Source: an uncultured Eubacterium sp. (lineage in GTDB: Bacteria; Bacillota; Clostridia; Lachnospirales; Lachnospiraceae). From it: DNA of 32,766 bases. The translations under genes and the position numbers were made by a program. Positions 16,780 through 23,163 of the stretch are shown in pieces (the stretch's first letter is position 1; each line of letters begins with the position of its first letter). The stretch covers positions 1 through 32,766 of the forward strand of contig CAJUBQ010000050.1 in NCBI GenBank assembly GCA_910584595.1. Reading direction: 5' to 3'. A model generated the notes under the pieces. It searched no databases and was not told the origin of the DNA. It saw only the letters and a list, made by a program, of their open reading frames with translations.

Positions 16780-17016
16780 TCATGGCGGTTCCGGCGTTGC
16801 CAGCGCCGGGGTACAGGCCCTTTGGGTTGCCGCTCGTGCCTTTGATTCAGTCAGATTGACGGGGCGCGGCAGGATACAGTCCCGCCGCCTGCCCCGCAGG
16901 CAGTCATCGCGCCCATGCCTGGGCCGCTTGCCGCTTGATACGGCTCTGCCCGGAGGGGAAAACTTGGATACATGCTTTATGAACGGGGCTGTCCCATTAT
17001 TTGTCAAGGTACACAT
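16780..17016 (-). CDS. Possible leader peptide ORF
   Basis: This 78-codon ORF starts MCTLTNNGTAPFIKHVSKFS with a perfect AGGAGG 8 nt upstream, so initiation is very likely. The later part is Arg/Pro-rich and low-complexity, unlike a folded protein, and coincides with the GC-rich stems. Translation through or stalling in it could switch hairpins. It resembles in concept the leader ORF of Tn916-type elements. It may not yield a functional protein. Confidence 0.4.
   Translation of the reverse strand: MCTLTNNGTAPFIKHVSKFSPPGRAVSSGKRPRHGRDDCLRGRRRDCILPRPVNLTESKARAATQRACTPALATPEPP
16791..16809 (-). repeat. GC hairpin in leader
   Basis: CCGGCG at 16791-16796 pairs with CGCCGG at 16804-16809 around a 7-nt loop. 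It lies over the end of the leader ORF and may act as an attenuator stem. Confidence 0.5.
16862..16914 (-). repeat. Nested GC-rich stem-loop in leader
   Basis: Outer arms GGGCGCG (16862-16868) and CGCGCCC (16908-16914) enclose an inner hairpin GCCTGC-CCC-GCAGGC (16887-16901). It sits in the middle of the leader ORF. Confidence 0.55.
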
Positions 17017-17082
17017 AAAAAGATCCTCCTATAAGGTAAGGGAATGAAACTGCGTTTTGATAGATAAAAATTGAAAATTTTT

Positions 17083-17538
17083 TTAAAAAAATTTTTTCAA
17101 TGCCCCTTTCAGCTTTTCCAGTACCTTATTTTTCCTGTAATGGACCGTATTCTGTGATACACGGAACAGCTTTGCTGCCTCACGTTCCGTCCGTTCAAGA
17201 TAGAAAAGCTCCTGGATCAGCTCCATTTCCTCATCGGACAGAATATGCAGCGCTTCTTCCAGTTTTTCCATAAGCTGTGCCCTGATCAGCAGATCTTCTG
17301 CCGGCCTGTCTGCAGAAGGGAAATCCCAGTCTGCTTCTAAAAGGCTTTCATAAGAAATCTCCCGGCCCGGTATATATGTTACAGTCATGTTTTCCTGGTC
17401 TACTATGACACGTCCCTGTTTCAGATCTTTCATAAAATACTTTTCCCTGTCTAAAGAATGCCGGTATTCCAGATACACTTCCTCGCTGACAGCAATTTTC
17501 CTGCCGCCCACTTTAATATAAAATATTTTTTCTGACAT
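17083..17538 (-). CDS. Sigma-70 region 4-like regulator
   Basis: The 151-residue protein has an N-terminal segment IFYIKVGGRKIAVSEEVYLE, a middle acidic part, and a C-terminal helix-turn-helix like sigma region 4 (LSDEEMELIQELFYLERTER, then EAAKLFRVSQNTVHYRKNKVLEKLK). Proteins of this size and layout are common regulators in Tn916/Tn1549-like elements. The ATG at 17538 follows GGAGGAAATTTT. The frame continues upstream to 17754, but that part contains a terminator and is not translated from this start. It probably drives or modulates expression of the leftward genes. Confidence 0.85.
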   Translation of the reverse strand: MSEKIFYIKVGGRKIAVSEEVYLEYRHSLDREKYFMKDLKQGRVIVDQENMTVTYIPGREISYESLLEADWDFPSADRPAEDLLIRAQLMEKLEEALHILSDEEMELIQELFYLERTEREAAKLFRVSQNTVHYRKNKVLEKLKGALKKFF

Positions 17539-17557
17539 AAAATTTCCTCCATTTGAA

Positions 17558-17581
17558 ATTTGAAAAGCCTGGTTTTCAAAT
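17558..17581 (-). promoter_or_regulatory. Dyad upstream of the sigma-like gene SD
   Basis: ATTTGAAAA and TTTTCAAAT form a perfect 9-bp inverted repeat with a 6-nt loop, ending 8 bases from the SD of the sigma-like gene. It could be an operator or an mRNA stem that controls translation. Confidence 0.4.
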
Positions 17582-17667
17582 CCAAATGGAGGCGAACGGC
17601 ACCGGAGCATTAATAAAATGAATAAAAAGACAAAGAAGCAGACCGCAAATATCAGGTTATTTCGACA

Positions 17668-17705
17668 CAAAAAAAGACCGGACAGTCTAAATAACTGTCC
17701 GGCCC
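17668..17705 (-). terminator. Strong rho-independent terminator
   Basis: CCGGACAGT (17678-17686) pairs perfectly with ACTGTCCGG (17694-17702), and the minus strand then runs into a T-tract. It ends transcripts from the Spo0A-C-like gene at 18056-18277 and insulates the sigma-like gene. Confidence 0.85.
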
Positions 17706-17797
17706 AGGGTACATCCCCTATTTTATTTGTACAATATATATTTCCATCATCCATAATGCCGTTATCATCCTATAACAGCATAAATAACATGGCTCGT

Positions 17798-17814
17798 CAG
17801 CAGCCGGGCTGCTG
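17798..17814. repeat. 17-bp palindrome
   Basis: CAGCAGCC-G-GGCTGCTG is a perfect inverted repeat around a single base. It may be a binding site; no gene is close on the plus strand. Confidence 0.35.
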
Positions 17815-18055
17815 AATATATACTGCTTCTAAAATTAAAACCATTTTCTGCCTTATATATAATCTTCTGACAGAATACTTCGGAATATTCATTTATTCCC
17901 TAATTATACTCCATATGTAATAAATTATTTTGACGGATAGTGTCGCCTGACACATTATCAAAAGATTTTTTATCAAATTTACATGCTATTTCATTTATAG
18001 CCCCACATTTTGATAAATCCTGTTATGAAAACAACAGAATTATAAGGCAGCCCCT

Positions 18056-18277
18056 TCACCTTCCCGCCAGCTCGCCAGACAAATATGTGATTAATTCTTC
18101 TGGCGTTGGTATCCTGCCTTTGCAGGGAATGCGTTTCTGGCATGCTTTTACATTACCGGTGTTATTTGACGGATTTGTATATGCATCTGTAATGGCATCC
18201 TGAATCGCCTGCCTGACTTCTCCGGCGCTCACGCCGTGGTCTTTTGCAATTTTACTGTATATCTTTTCTAAATTCAT
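18056..18277 (-). CDS. Spo0A C-terminal-domain-like small protein
   Basis: The 73-residue protein starts MNLEKIYSKIAKDHGVSAGE, followed by VRQAIQDAITDAYTNPS and KGRIPTPEELITYL. This pattern matches small Clostridia proteins annotated as having a Spo0A C-terminal (sporulation initiation factor) domain, which is a helix-turn-helix DNA-binding fold. AAAGGA lies 7 nt before the ATG at 18277; the open frame up to 18310 has no SD. It is divergent from the XRE gene at 18429, so the two may be co-regulated through the palindromes between them. The exact role is unknown. Confidence 0.7.
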   Translation of the reverse strand: MNLEKIYSKIAKDHGVSAGEVRQAIQDAITDAYTNPSNNTGNVKACQKRIPCKGRIPTPEELITYLSGELAGR

Positions 18278-18329
18278 AAACTCATCCTTTACTATTGAAA
18301 TTTTTATCACCTGTTTTTATATATTATAA

Positions 18330-18376
18330 GCGATTTAATCGCCTGGTGCAATAAAAACAGGCGATTAAATCGCCTG
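18330..18376. promoter_or_regulatory. Pair of palindromic operator-like sites
   Basis: GCGATT-T-AATCGC at 18330-18342 and GCGATT-A-AATCGC at 18361-18373 are the same palindrome repeated in the divergent intergenic region. The second is extended by CAG/CTG and flanked by AAAA/TTTT, so it could also fold as a bidirectional terminator. I infer autoregulation by the XRE protein. Confidence 0.5.
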
Positions 18377-18428
18377 TTTTTGGATAATACGTGAATTAAA
18401 ATTACCAATATAAGGAGGTAAAATATTT

Positions 18429-18752
18429 ATGGATGAAAAGTTTATCCGGGACCGCCTTTCCCGGCTTCGGGAGGAAAAACAGGTATCCGAACGTAAAATG
18501 AGCCTGGATCTTGGCCACAGCACCAGTTATATACGCAGCATCACATCCGGCAGATCACTCCCATCTATGGGGGAATTCCTTTATATCTGCGAATATCTGA
18601 ATATAACTCCAATGGAATTTTTTAACGAGGAGAAAGCTACCACCCTTCTCCAGCAGAAAGCCATTGATTCTATTTACTCCATGTCTGAGGAAGACCTGAT
18701 GCTGCTGACTGGTTTTATTGACAGACTGAACGCCTCCAGACGCCAAAAATAA
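18429..18752 (+). CDS. XRE-family transcriptional regulator
   Basis: The 107-residue protein has an N-terminal Cro/CI-type helix-turn-helix (residues about 6-64: LSRLREEKQVSERKMSLDLG, HSTSYIRSITSG, LPSMGEFLYICEYL, ITPMEFF) and a short helical tail (MSEEDLMLLTGFIDRL) for oligomerisation. AAGGAGG lies 10 nt before the ATG. It is divergently transcribed from the Spo0A-C-like gene and probably binds the GCGATT-N-AATCGC sites between them. Confidence 0.88.
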   Translation: MDEKFIRDRLSRLREEKQVSERKMSLDLGHSTSYIRSITSGRSLPSMGEFLYICEYLNITPMEFFNEEKATTLLQQKAIDSIYSMSEEDLMLLTGFIDRLNASRRQK

Positions 18753-18877
18753 ACTATAGGCATCCCATCCCGGTAAATTCGGTATCTGCAAGTATATATT
18801 ACTGTATGATAGAAGAAATCCGGAAGAACTCCCGGACCTATACTCACAGTGGTAAAGTTTACCATATGATTCAGAAT

Positions 18878-18897
18878 ATCAACACTAGTGAGTTGAT
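18878..18897. repeat. Near-perfect 20-bp palindrome
   Basis: ATCAACACTAGTGAGTTGAT has only one mismatched base pair between its arms. It sits in the gap after the XRE gene, next to a GGTAAAGTTTACC palindrome at about 18851-18863. These could be binding sites or degenerate terminator parts. Confidence 0.35.
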
Positions 18898-18979
18898 GTT
18901 ATTTGGTAAATTTTAGTGATCGCTCGTGTATAAAATGAAATCCAGCTTTTACGGAAAAACAGCCCAAAACCACCAGTTA

Positions 18980-19198
18980 TCAGGTGGACTCCGGGCTGTC
19001 TTCATCAATATACGTCATTATGTCCTGTACATTACACTTTATTATCTTACATAAATCATTAATGGTTCTTGTTGATAAGCTAAAATTATGCCTCATGCGA
19101 TGTATCGTGCCTTTGCTGATACCATGCTTTGTTATGAGGGCATACGTAGTTATTTTTTTATCTTTCAAAGTGTCCCAAAATGGATCATAGCTTATCAA
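18980..19198 (-). CDS. Small XRE-type HTH regulator, copy A
   Basis: The 72-residue protein consists almost wholly of a Cro/CI-like HTH: FWDTLKDKKITTYALITKHG, ISKGTIHRMRHN, LSTRTINDLCKIIKC, VQDIMTYIDED. It is a close paralogue of the gene at 19418-19645. By alignment with that copy, the start is a TTG at 19198 with GGTGGTG before it; a GTG at 19213 is the alternative. It is divergent from the promoter at 19249-19277 and probably represses it. Confidence 0.8.
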   Translation of the reverse strand: MISYDPFWDTLKDKKITTYALITKHGISKGTIHRMRHNFSLSTRTINDLCKIIKCNVQDIMTYIDEDSPEST

Positions 19199-19248
19199 TT
19201 TCTTTTTCACCACCTTTACAACTATTATTTTAGAATTGAAAGGTTATA

Positions 19249-19277
19249 TTGCATATACCTTAAAAATAAGGTATAAA
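19249..19277 (+). promoter_or_regulatory. Promoter with embedded operator, copy A
   Basis: TTGCAT (19249-19254), a 17-nt spacer and TATAAA (19272-19277) form a sigma-A type promoter. The inverted repeat ATACCTTA-AAAA-TAAGGTAT (19255-19274) fills the spacer. The same layout recurs at 19689-19717. No gene follows on the plus strand here before 19417, so this copy appears orphaned. Confidence 0.65.
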
Positions 19278-19417
19278 AAAACAAAAAATTTCATAAGTAA
19301 CTATAGAAAATATAATGTTAGTTTTTCTTTATCCAGTGGGAATAAACACATAATTGCAGAATTATATTTATGAAATAATAAGAAAAAACAAATGAAGAAT
19401 AATATGTTGAGCCTTTT

Positions 19418-19645
19418 TTAGCAGAGTACATCGCAATTCAAACTGTCTTCGTCAATAAATACCATTACATCCTGAACATTGCACTTAACAATCTTGCATA
19501 AATCATCAATAGTTCGTGTTGAAAGACAAAAATTATGCTTCATACGGTGTATCGTACCTTTGCTGATGCCGTATTTAGTTATAAGGGTATAGGTTGTCAT
19601 CTGCCTGTCTTCTAATGTATGCCAAAATGGCTCATAACTTATCAT
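19418..19645 (-). CDS. Small XRE-type HTH regulator, copy B
   Basis: The 75-residue protein has FWHTLEDRQMTTYTLITKYG, ISKGTIHRMKHN, LSTRTIDDLCKIVKC, VQDVMVFIDED and the tail LNCDVLC. It is a close paralogue of the gene at 18980-19198. The ATG at 19645 lies after a GGTGAT SD. It is divergent from the promoter at 19689-19717, whose operator it probably binds. This duplicated regulator-promoter arrangement suggests a tandem duplication. Confidence 0.82.
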   Translation of the reverse strand: MISYEPFWHTLEDRQMTTYTLITKYGISKGTIHRMKHNFCLSTRTIDDLCKIVKCNVQDVMVFIDEDSLNCDVLC

Positions 19646-19688
19646 ATTATTTTCATCACCGAATTTATTCTATCTATAAAATCAGATA

Positions 19689-19717
19689 TTGCATATACCT
19701 TAGATATAAGGTATAAT
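19689..19717 (+). promoter_or_regulatory. Promoter with embedded operator, copy B
   Basis: TTGCAT (19689-19694), a 17-nt spacer and a consensus TATAAT (19712-19717) form the promoter for the small genes from 19755. ATACCTTA-GATA-TAAGGTAT (19695-19714) is a perfect 8-bp inverted repeat inside the spacer, so a bound repressor would block RNA polymerase. Confidence 0.75.
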
Positions 19718-19754
19718 ATATTATTAATATAGTCGTTTGCAAAAAGGAGATAGT

Positions 19755-19903
19755 ATGAATAATGAAAGTGGAGAACTAACCCCAGAATTTCTGGCTGAAA
19801 TTAAGAATATCATAAAAAAAATATAGACAGATATCATATGAAATGCACCAGCATTGAAGATAAACGATTTACAGATGAAATAATAAGCATTTCAAAAAAA
19901 TAA
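19755..19903 (+). pseudogene. Small gene apparently frameshifted in an A8 tract
   Basis: An ATG with AAGGAGA in front opens MNNESGELTPEFLAEIKNII and stops at 19826, just after eight A residues (19814-19821). One extra A would fuse it to the next frame, which continues NIDRYHMKCTSIEDKRFTDE to a stop at 19903. The result would be a single protein of about 49 residues. The break could be a mutation, phase variation, a slippage site or a sequencing error. The function is unknown; it lies directly behind the regulated promoter. Confidence 0.5.
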
Positions 19904-19927
19904 ATAAAAAGATAAGGAGACATCATC

Positions 19928-20137
19928 ATGAAAAAAATAATCAAATTATTAGCTGCTGTTTTCGTTATTTATTTTATCACTGCCAAAACGCTGCCTAAAC
20001 TAATGTCTGCAGCAACACTGGAAAACAATTCAAATCCTGATGTAATGTACCAGACATGGGAGGAATTTTTAGAAAGCGGCGTAAAGATAGAATATGGCGA
20101 AGTTACTGCCGTTACAGATAGTGAAAATGACAAATAG
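19928..20137 (+). CDS. Small membrane-anchored or secreted protein
   Basis: The 69-residue protein starts MKKIIKLLAAVFVIYFITAK, a single hydrophobic helix after two Lys, and then has an acidic outside domain with YQTWEEFLESGVKIEYGEV. AAGGAGA is 7 nt before the ATG. It belongs to the transcript from the promoter at 19689-19717. I do not recognise a family. The helix may be a membrane anchor or a signal peptide without a clear lipobox. Confidence 0.65.
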   Translation: MKKIIKLLAAVFVIYFITAKTLPKLMSAATLENNSNPDVMYQTWEEFLESGVKIEYGEVTAVTDSENDK

Positions 20138-20265
20138 CAAATGCCTTTTATATGCGGAATAAAAAGCTGTATTTTATTTGCCGCACATCGCTGCAGCATT
20201 ATGGTCCTTCTTAAAGCTGCAGCCACTATCTGCACCCGCATGGCAAACCAGCCGGAAATACTTAA
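20138..20265. terminator. Convergent gap with hairpins
   Basis: GCGG-AATAAAA and TTTTATT-(TG)-CCGC pair around a short loop at about 20155-20183. GCTGCAG / CTGCAGC forms a second inverted repeat at about 20190-20222. They lie between a plus-strand and a minus-strand gene and could end both transcripts. Confidence 0.4.
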
Positions 20266-20463
20266 CTATTTCCTGTATTCCATAATATCCGATATGTCAC
20301 AGTCAAGTATCTGGCAGAATTTGTCGATTGTGTTTGTGCTTACGCTTTCATTTCTTTTCAGCCTTGTAAGCTGTGACGGACTTACATTGTATTCATTAAT
20401 CAGCTTATACTGTGATATATTCCGCTGCTTCATTACGTTCCATAAGTTATCAAATGTTATCAT
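20266..20463 (-). CDS. Small XRE-type HTH regulator, copy C
   Basis: The 65-residue protein has LWNVMKQRNISQYKLINEYN, VSPSQLTRLKRN, VSTNTIDKFCQILDC and ISDIMEYRK. It belongs to the same small HTH type as the genes at 18980 and 19418 but is more distant. AAAGGAG is 8 nt before the ATG. Three ATAT-centred operator-like sites lie upstream, so it is probably autoregulated. Confidence 0.85.
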   Translation of the reverse strand: MITFDNLWNVMKQRNISQYKLINEYNVSPSQLTRLKRNESVSTNTIDKFCQILDCDISDIMEYRK

Positions 20464-20498
20464 AAAAGCACTCCTTTATAAATTTAGCTTGCATGATA

Positions 20499-20552
20499 AC
20501 TGATATTGGTCTATATTTGAATTACCGATATTAGTTATTAACTTATATTAGT
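20499..20552 (-). promoter_or_regulatory. Three operator-like repeats upstream of HTH copy C
   Basis: ACTGATATTGGT (20499), ACCGATATTAGT (20524) and ACTTATATTAGT (20541) share the quasi-palindrome ACY-RATATY-RGT. They lie 36-90 bases before the start of the HTH gene. They differ from the operator of copies A and B, which fits its diverged HTH. Confidence 0.5.
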
Positions 20553-20701
20553 AATGCTTGAATACAGATAAAAATATTCTATTCCCAAAATGCATCCTGA
20601 TCAGAGTACCGGCGGAAGCAGTACAGTAGCAGCATTCATATTCCAGCACTATTTATCATGACATCATAAATATACAGTCAATTTTTAAGGAGTGATATTA
20701 A

Positions 20702-20980
20702 ATGATTTTAAATAACACAGGTTCCACGCTTATGAGCAAAATTTTACAGCTTTCCATCATAAAAAAATGCGCCATATTATGCAAAAATATTATACACGAA
20801 ATTCGATTTCAAATAAACTTACAGGATATGGATTTCCAATGGCAGTATTTTGGAAGCCGCTGCTGGCTGCCTTTTCCTCCTTCTTATTACCATATCCACA
20901 CAAAAGAGGAACTGCAGCGCTTTCTGACTGAATTAAAAGAAGAAATAGAAAAAAACTATAACCCGTCCGGCTCTAACTAA
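20702..20980 (+). CDS. Hypothetical protein
   Basis: This 92-residue protein has an AAGGAGTG SD before the ATG. The N-terminal half is mildly hydrophobic and basic; the C-terminal half contains DFQWQYFGSRCWLPFPPSYY and the charged helix EELQRFLTELKEEIEKN. No known motif is visible. It is the first of three plus-strand small genes that end at 22007. I do not recognise it. Confidence 0.6.
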   Translation: MILNNTGSTLMSKILQLSIIKKCAILCKNIIHEIRFQINLQDMDFQWQYFGSRCWLPFPPSYYHIHTKEELQRFLTELKEEIEKNYNPSGSN

Positions 20981-21052
20981 AAAGAATACTGAAAATATCT
21001 GACAGCTTATATGTTATAACAGCAATTCATCATAAAAGAAGGAGCAACGCAA

Positions 21053-21574
21053 ATGCCAAACCATATCACAGCAAATAACCTGGCTGTTATTTCCGGACAG
21101 ATTACCGGAAATTTCTACCCATGCCCTGGAAAACCAGAAAAAAAACTCTGTATGTCAGAACTCGCCGTAAAAAGGCTGAGCGGCCATACAGATTACATTC
21201 CTGTCACAACAGACGGAAAAACTGCCAGTAAAATGCGCAGGCATACCGGTCAGAATATAAGTATAACCGGGCGGCTTGCGTCCTACAACTACCACGACAA
21301 GGACGGGTCCCATTTATGCCTGTCCCTGTCTGCCAGTACCCATGCATTTTTAGATACCCTGGACAATGATGAAAATTCTGTGTTTTTAGACGGATATATA
21401 AGCAGGCCGCCTGTGTTCCGCACAACCCCGCTTGGACGCCAGATTACAGATCTTACCATTGCGTCTGGAATCATGCCGGAAGACAGCTTACGAGGTTTCT
21501 ATCTGGAAAATAGAACTTCCCGATCATCCATCCTGTCAGTCCGCCAATACATAACTTTGTACAGCATCAGGTAA
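21053..21574 (+). CDS. SSB-like OB-fold protein, second domain truncated
   Basis: The 173-residue protein has an OB-fold-like first domain (MSELAVKRLSGHTDYIPVT, then NISITGRLASYN and HLCLSLSAS) and the start of a second one (VFLDGYISRPPVFRTTPLGR, QITDLTIAS). In related Clostridia SSB-like proteins the second domain continues with a DYIPCIxWGRNA-type segment. Here the sequence diverges after TIAS and ends with an unrelated tail, so the second OB fold is incomplete. AGAAGGAG lies before the ATG. The likely role is binding single-stranded DNA during transfer; activity of this form is uncertain. Confidence 0.65.
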   Translation: MPNHITANNLAVISGQITGNFYPCPGKPEKKLCMSELAVKRLSGHTDYIPVTTDGKTASKMRRHTGQNISITGRLASYNYHDKDGSHLCLSLSASTHAFLDTLDNDENSVFLDGYISRPPVFRTTPLGRQITDLTIASGIMPEDSLRGFYLENRTSRSSILSVRQYITLYSIR

Positions 21575-21635
21575 CTTTACCCAGCGGTAATAATTGTAAT
21601 TAAAAATATTTTATGAGGAAGCAGGAAAGATACGA

Positions 21636-22007
21636 ATGGAAATCACACTCAGCCTTGACAGATATACGATAATGGAACACGTATCAGCACAGACCAGCGA
21701 TTTTAGAATGGCAGATATGTATTATCTTCTCAAAGAGCCTGAACCAGAGAAATGGCAGGCAAAAGATGTAAAAGTTACTTTGGAATGGCTTGCTGATATG
21801 GGACTGGCAAAACGAAAACTGGTAAAAGCCAGCCACAGACAAAAATATCTGTTTTACCAGGCATGTTATGATTATGAATATCTGCTCAGCCGTACAGAAC
21901 TGCTCTGCGATATGGAAACTGTGAAATATAAATGCTATGGTTTTGCTGAAAAAATAAGATACCTGCATGCACAAATAAATGAAAAGATTTCACTCAGGAT
22001 ATATTAA
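21636..22007 (+). CDS. Hypothetical protein, possibly winged-helix-like
   Basis: The 123-residue protein has an AGGAAAG SD. Its first half (ADMYYLLKEPEP, VTLEWLADMGLAKRKLVKAS, RQKYLFYQACYDY) resembles the helix-helix-strand pattern of a winged helix, but no family is certain. It follows the SSB-like gene by 61 bp and is probably co-transcribed. The last part is a helical tail. Confidence 0.55.
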   Translation: MEITLSLDRYTIMEHVSAQTSDFRMADMYYLLKEPEPEKWQAKDVKVTLEWLADMGLAKRKLVKASHRQKYLFYQACYDYEYLLSRTELLCDMETVKYKCYGFAEKIRYLHAQINEKISLRIY

Positions 22008-22236
22008 TGGGTTAAATAATGGCGGCAGTCCGGCAGCATGATAATCCCTGTATGTCTGTATGTCTGTCTGCCACATATACAGCATGACAGCAGACGTCTG
22101 ATACAGAACAATATTTATGATACTGCACGCCGATAACATTTACAGACACAAATGATATTTTGGTTACGGTATCTTAAACAGTTTCATTTTTGACTACAAA
22201 TTTCAGTGACATGCAGTATAAAAAGATTCTTAAAAA

Positions 22237-23163
22237 TCATCTTTCAGTCTTAACATCCATCGGAAAAACATCTTCCCGATACCCTTTAAACACCGGCTGC
22301 CGCAGTGCATTCTTCGTATTTGGCATATATTCCACCACGCAGACACGATCCGGCTTCACCCACACAGCGTCCCCATTTCCCGGCGGCAGCGCCTGGAAAG
22401 GAGATCTTTCAGCATCAGACAGCCCCGCAATATCCGCTGCTGTCACGCCGGAAGTCACATGCCCCTGATAAGCCAGCTCCCCGTCCCTGTATTTCGCGAG
22501 TACAAGGCTGAATGTATGCGCCCCTTTCCTGATATAGCCGGCCACGATAAATTCCTCATCCGCCATCCGCTTAAACTTCACCCAGTCTTTCGTCCGCTTG
22601 CCCATAAGGTAAATGCTTTCTTTTCGTTTTGCAACAATGCCCTCCAGCTTTTTTTCATCTGCTGCATGGTAAACAGCCCTGCCTTCTGTCTCCACATACC
22701 TTGAAACTGCTATTTTTGAATCTTCCCGCACAAGCTGCGAAAGAATCTGTTTCCTTTCCATCAGAGGCTCCCACACAAGCTCCTGCCCGCCCTTATAAAT
22801 ACAGTCAAATGCCACAAAGGAAGCCGGAAACCTTTTCGATTCCAGTTCAATCTTAAACCTGTCCGTCAGCAGGGTGCGTTTCTGCAGCCTGTAAAAATCA
22901 GGCATGCCGTCCACAAGCACTACAACCTCCCCGTCAAGGATGCACCTGTCCCCGGCATTCCGGTATGCTTCCCGCAGTTCTGGAAATTTCGAAAGCATCT
23001 GCATATTCCGCTTGTTCCTGAAATCCACGCTGTCCCTGTCCATATAGGCAAGGCAGCGGAAACCATCCATTTTCAGTTCATAAATCCAGTCCGGGCTGTC
23101 AAAAGCCTCCATCTGCTGTGCAATCAGCATCGGGCTTGCGCCGCGCTCCGTAAACAGTTCCAT
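22237..23163 (-). CDS. ligD: ATP-dependent DNA ligase, LigD-type (NHEJ)
   Basis: The 308-residue protein has ligase motif I ELKMDGFR (residues 29-36, nucleophile K31), motif III-like FVAFDCIY, motif IV EGIVAKR and motif V VKFKR, then an OB-fold C-terminus. It is a stand-alone ligase domain with no polymerase or phosphoesterase part. The ATG shares a base with the TAA stop of the Ku gene (TAATG). Together they form a bacterial non-homologous end-joining pair. The symbol is by family similarity; many databases name it only as a non-homologous end-joining DNA ligase. Confidence 0.88.
   Translation of the reverse strand: MELFTERGASPMLIAQQMEAFDSPDWIYELKMDGFRCLAYMDRDSVDFRNKRNMQMLSKFPELREAYRNAGDRCILDGEVVVLVDGMPDFYRLQKRTLLTDRFKIELESKRFPASFVAFDCIYKGGQELVWEPLMERKQILSQLVREDSKIAVSRYVETEGRAVYHAADEKKLEGIVAKRKESIYLMGKRTKDWVKFKRMADEEFIVAGYIRKGAHTFSLVLAKYRDGELAYQGHVTSGVTAADIAGLSDAERSPFQALPPGNGDAVWVKPDRVCVVEYMPNTKNALRQPVFKGYREDVFPMDVKTER

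Larger units (their letters stand above)
16538..17082 (-). promoter_or_regulatory. GC-rich structured leader region
   Basis: This stretch is strikingly GC-rich against AT-rich flanks. On the minus strand it begins with a strong SD and a short ORF (16780-17016) and continues into nested stems: GGGCGCG/CGCGCCC at 16862-16914 with an inner GCCTGC/GCAGGC at 16887-16901, and CCGGCG/CGCCGG at 16791-16809. I recall similar blocks before regulatory genes in Tn1549-like elements. A translated leader plus hairpins suggests attenuation of the DUF6870-like gene and possibly the recombinases; this is inference. Confidence 0.5.
17539..18055. other. Non-coding region with hairpins
   Basis: This 517-bp gap contains a dyad near the sigma-like gene's SD (17558-17581), a minus-strand terminator (17668-17705), a 17-bp palindrome (17798-17814), and a widely spaced inverted repeat TTATCAAAA / TTTTGATAA at about 17956 and 18009. 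No gene can be supported. Confidence 0.5.

Noticed and set aside
16538..16783. N-terminal extension of the DUF6870-like protein
   Set aside because: It is low-complexity, lies in the GC-rich structured leader, and has no SD; the conserved part starts at 16528 or 16537.
17539..17754. 72-residue N-terminal extension of the sigma-like regulator
   Set aside because: It crosses a rho-independent terminator, while a perfect SD sits before the internal ATG at 17538.
22060..22085. Short TGTATGTCTG tandem repeats considered as part of a CRISPR or satellite
   Set aside because: Only two to three short imperfect units without spacers; nothing supports a CRISPR array anywhere in the window.
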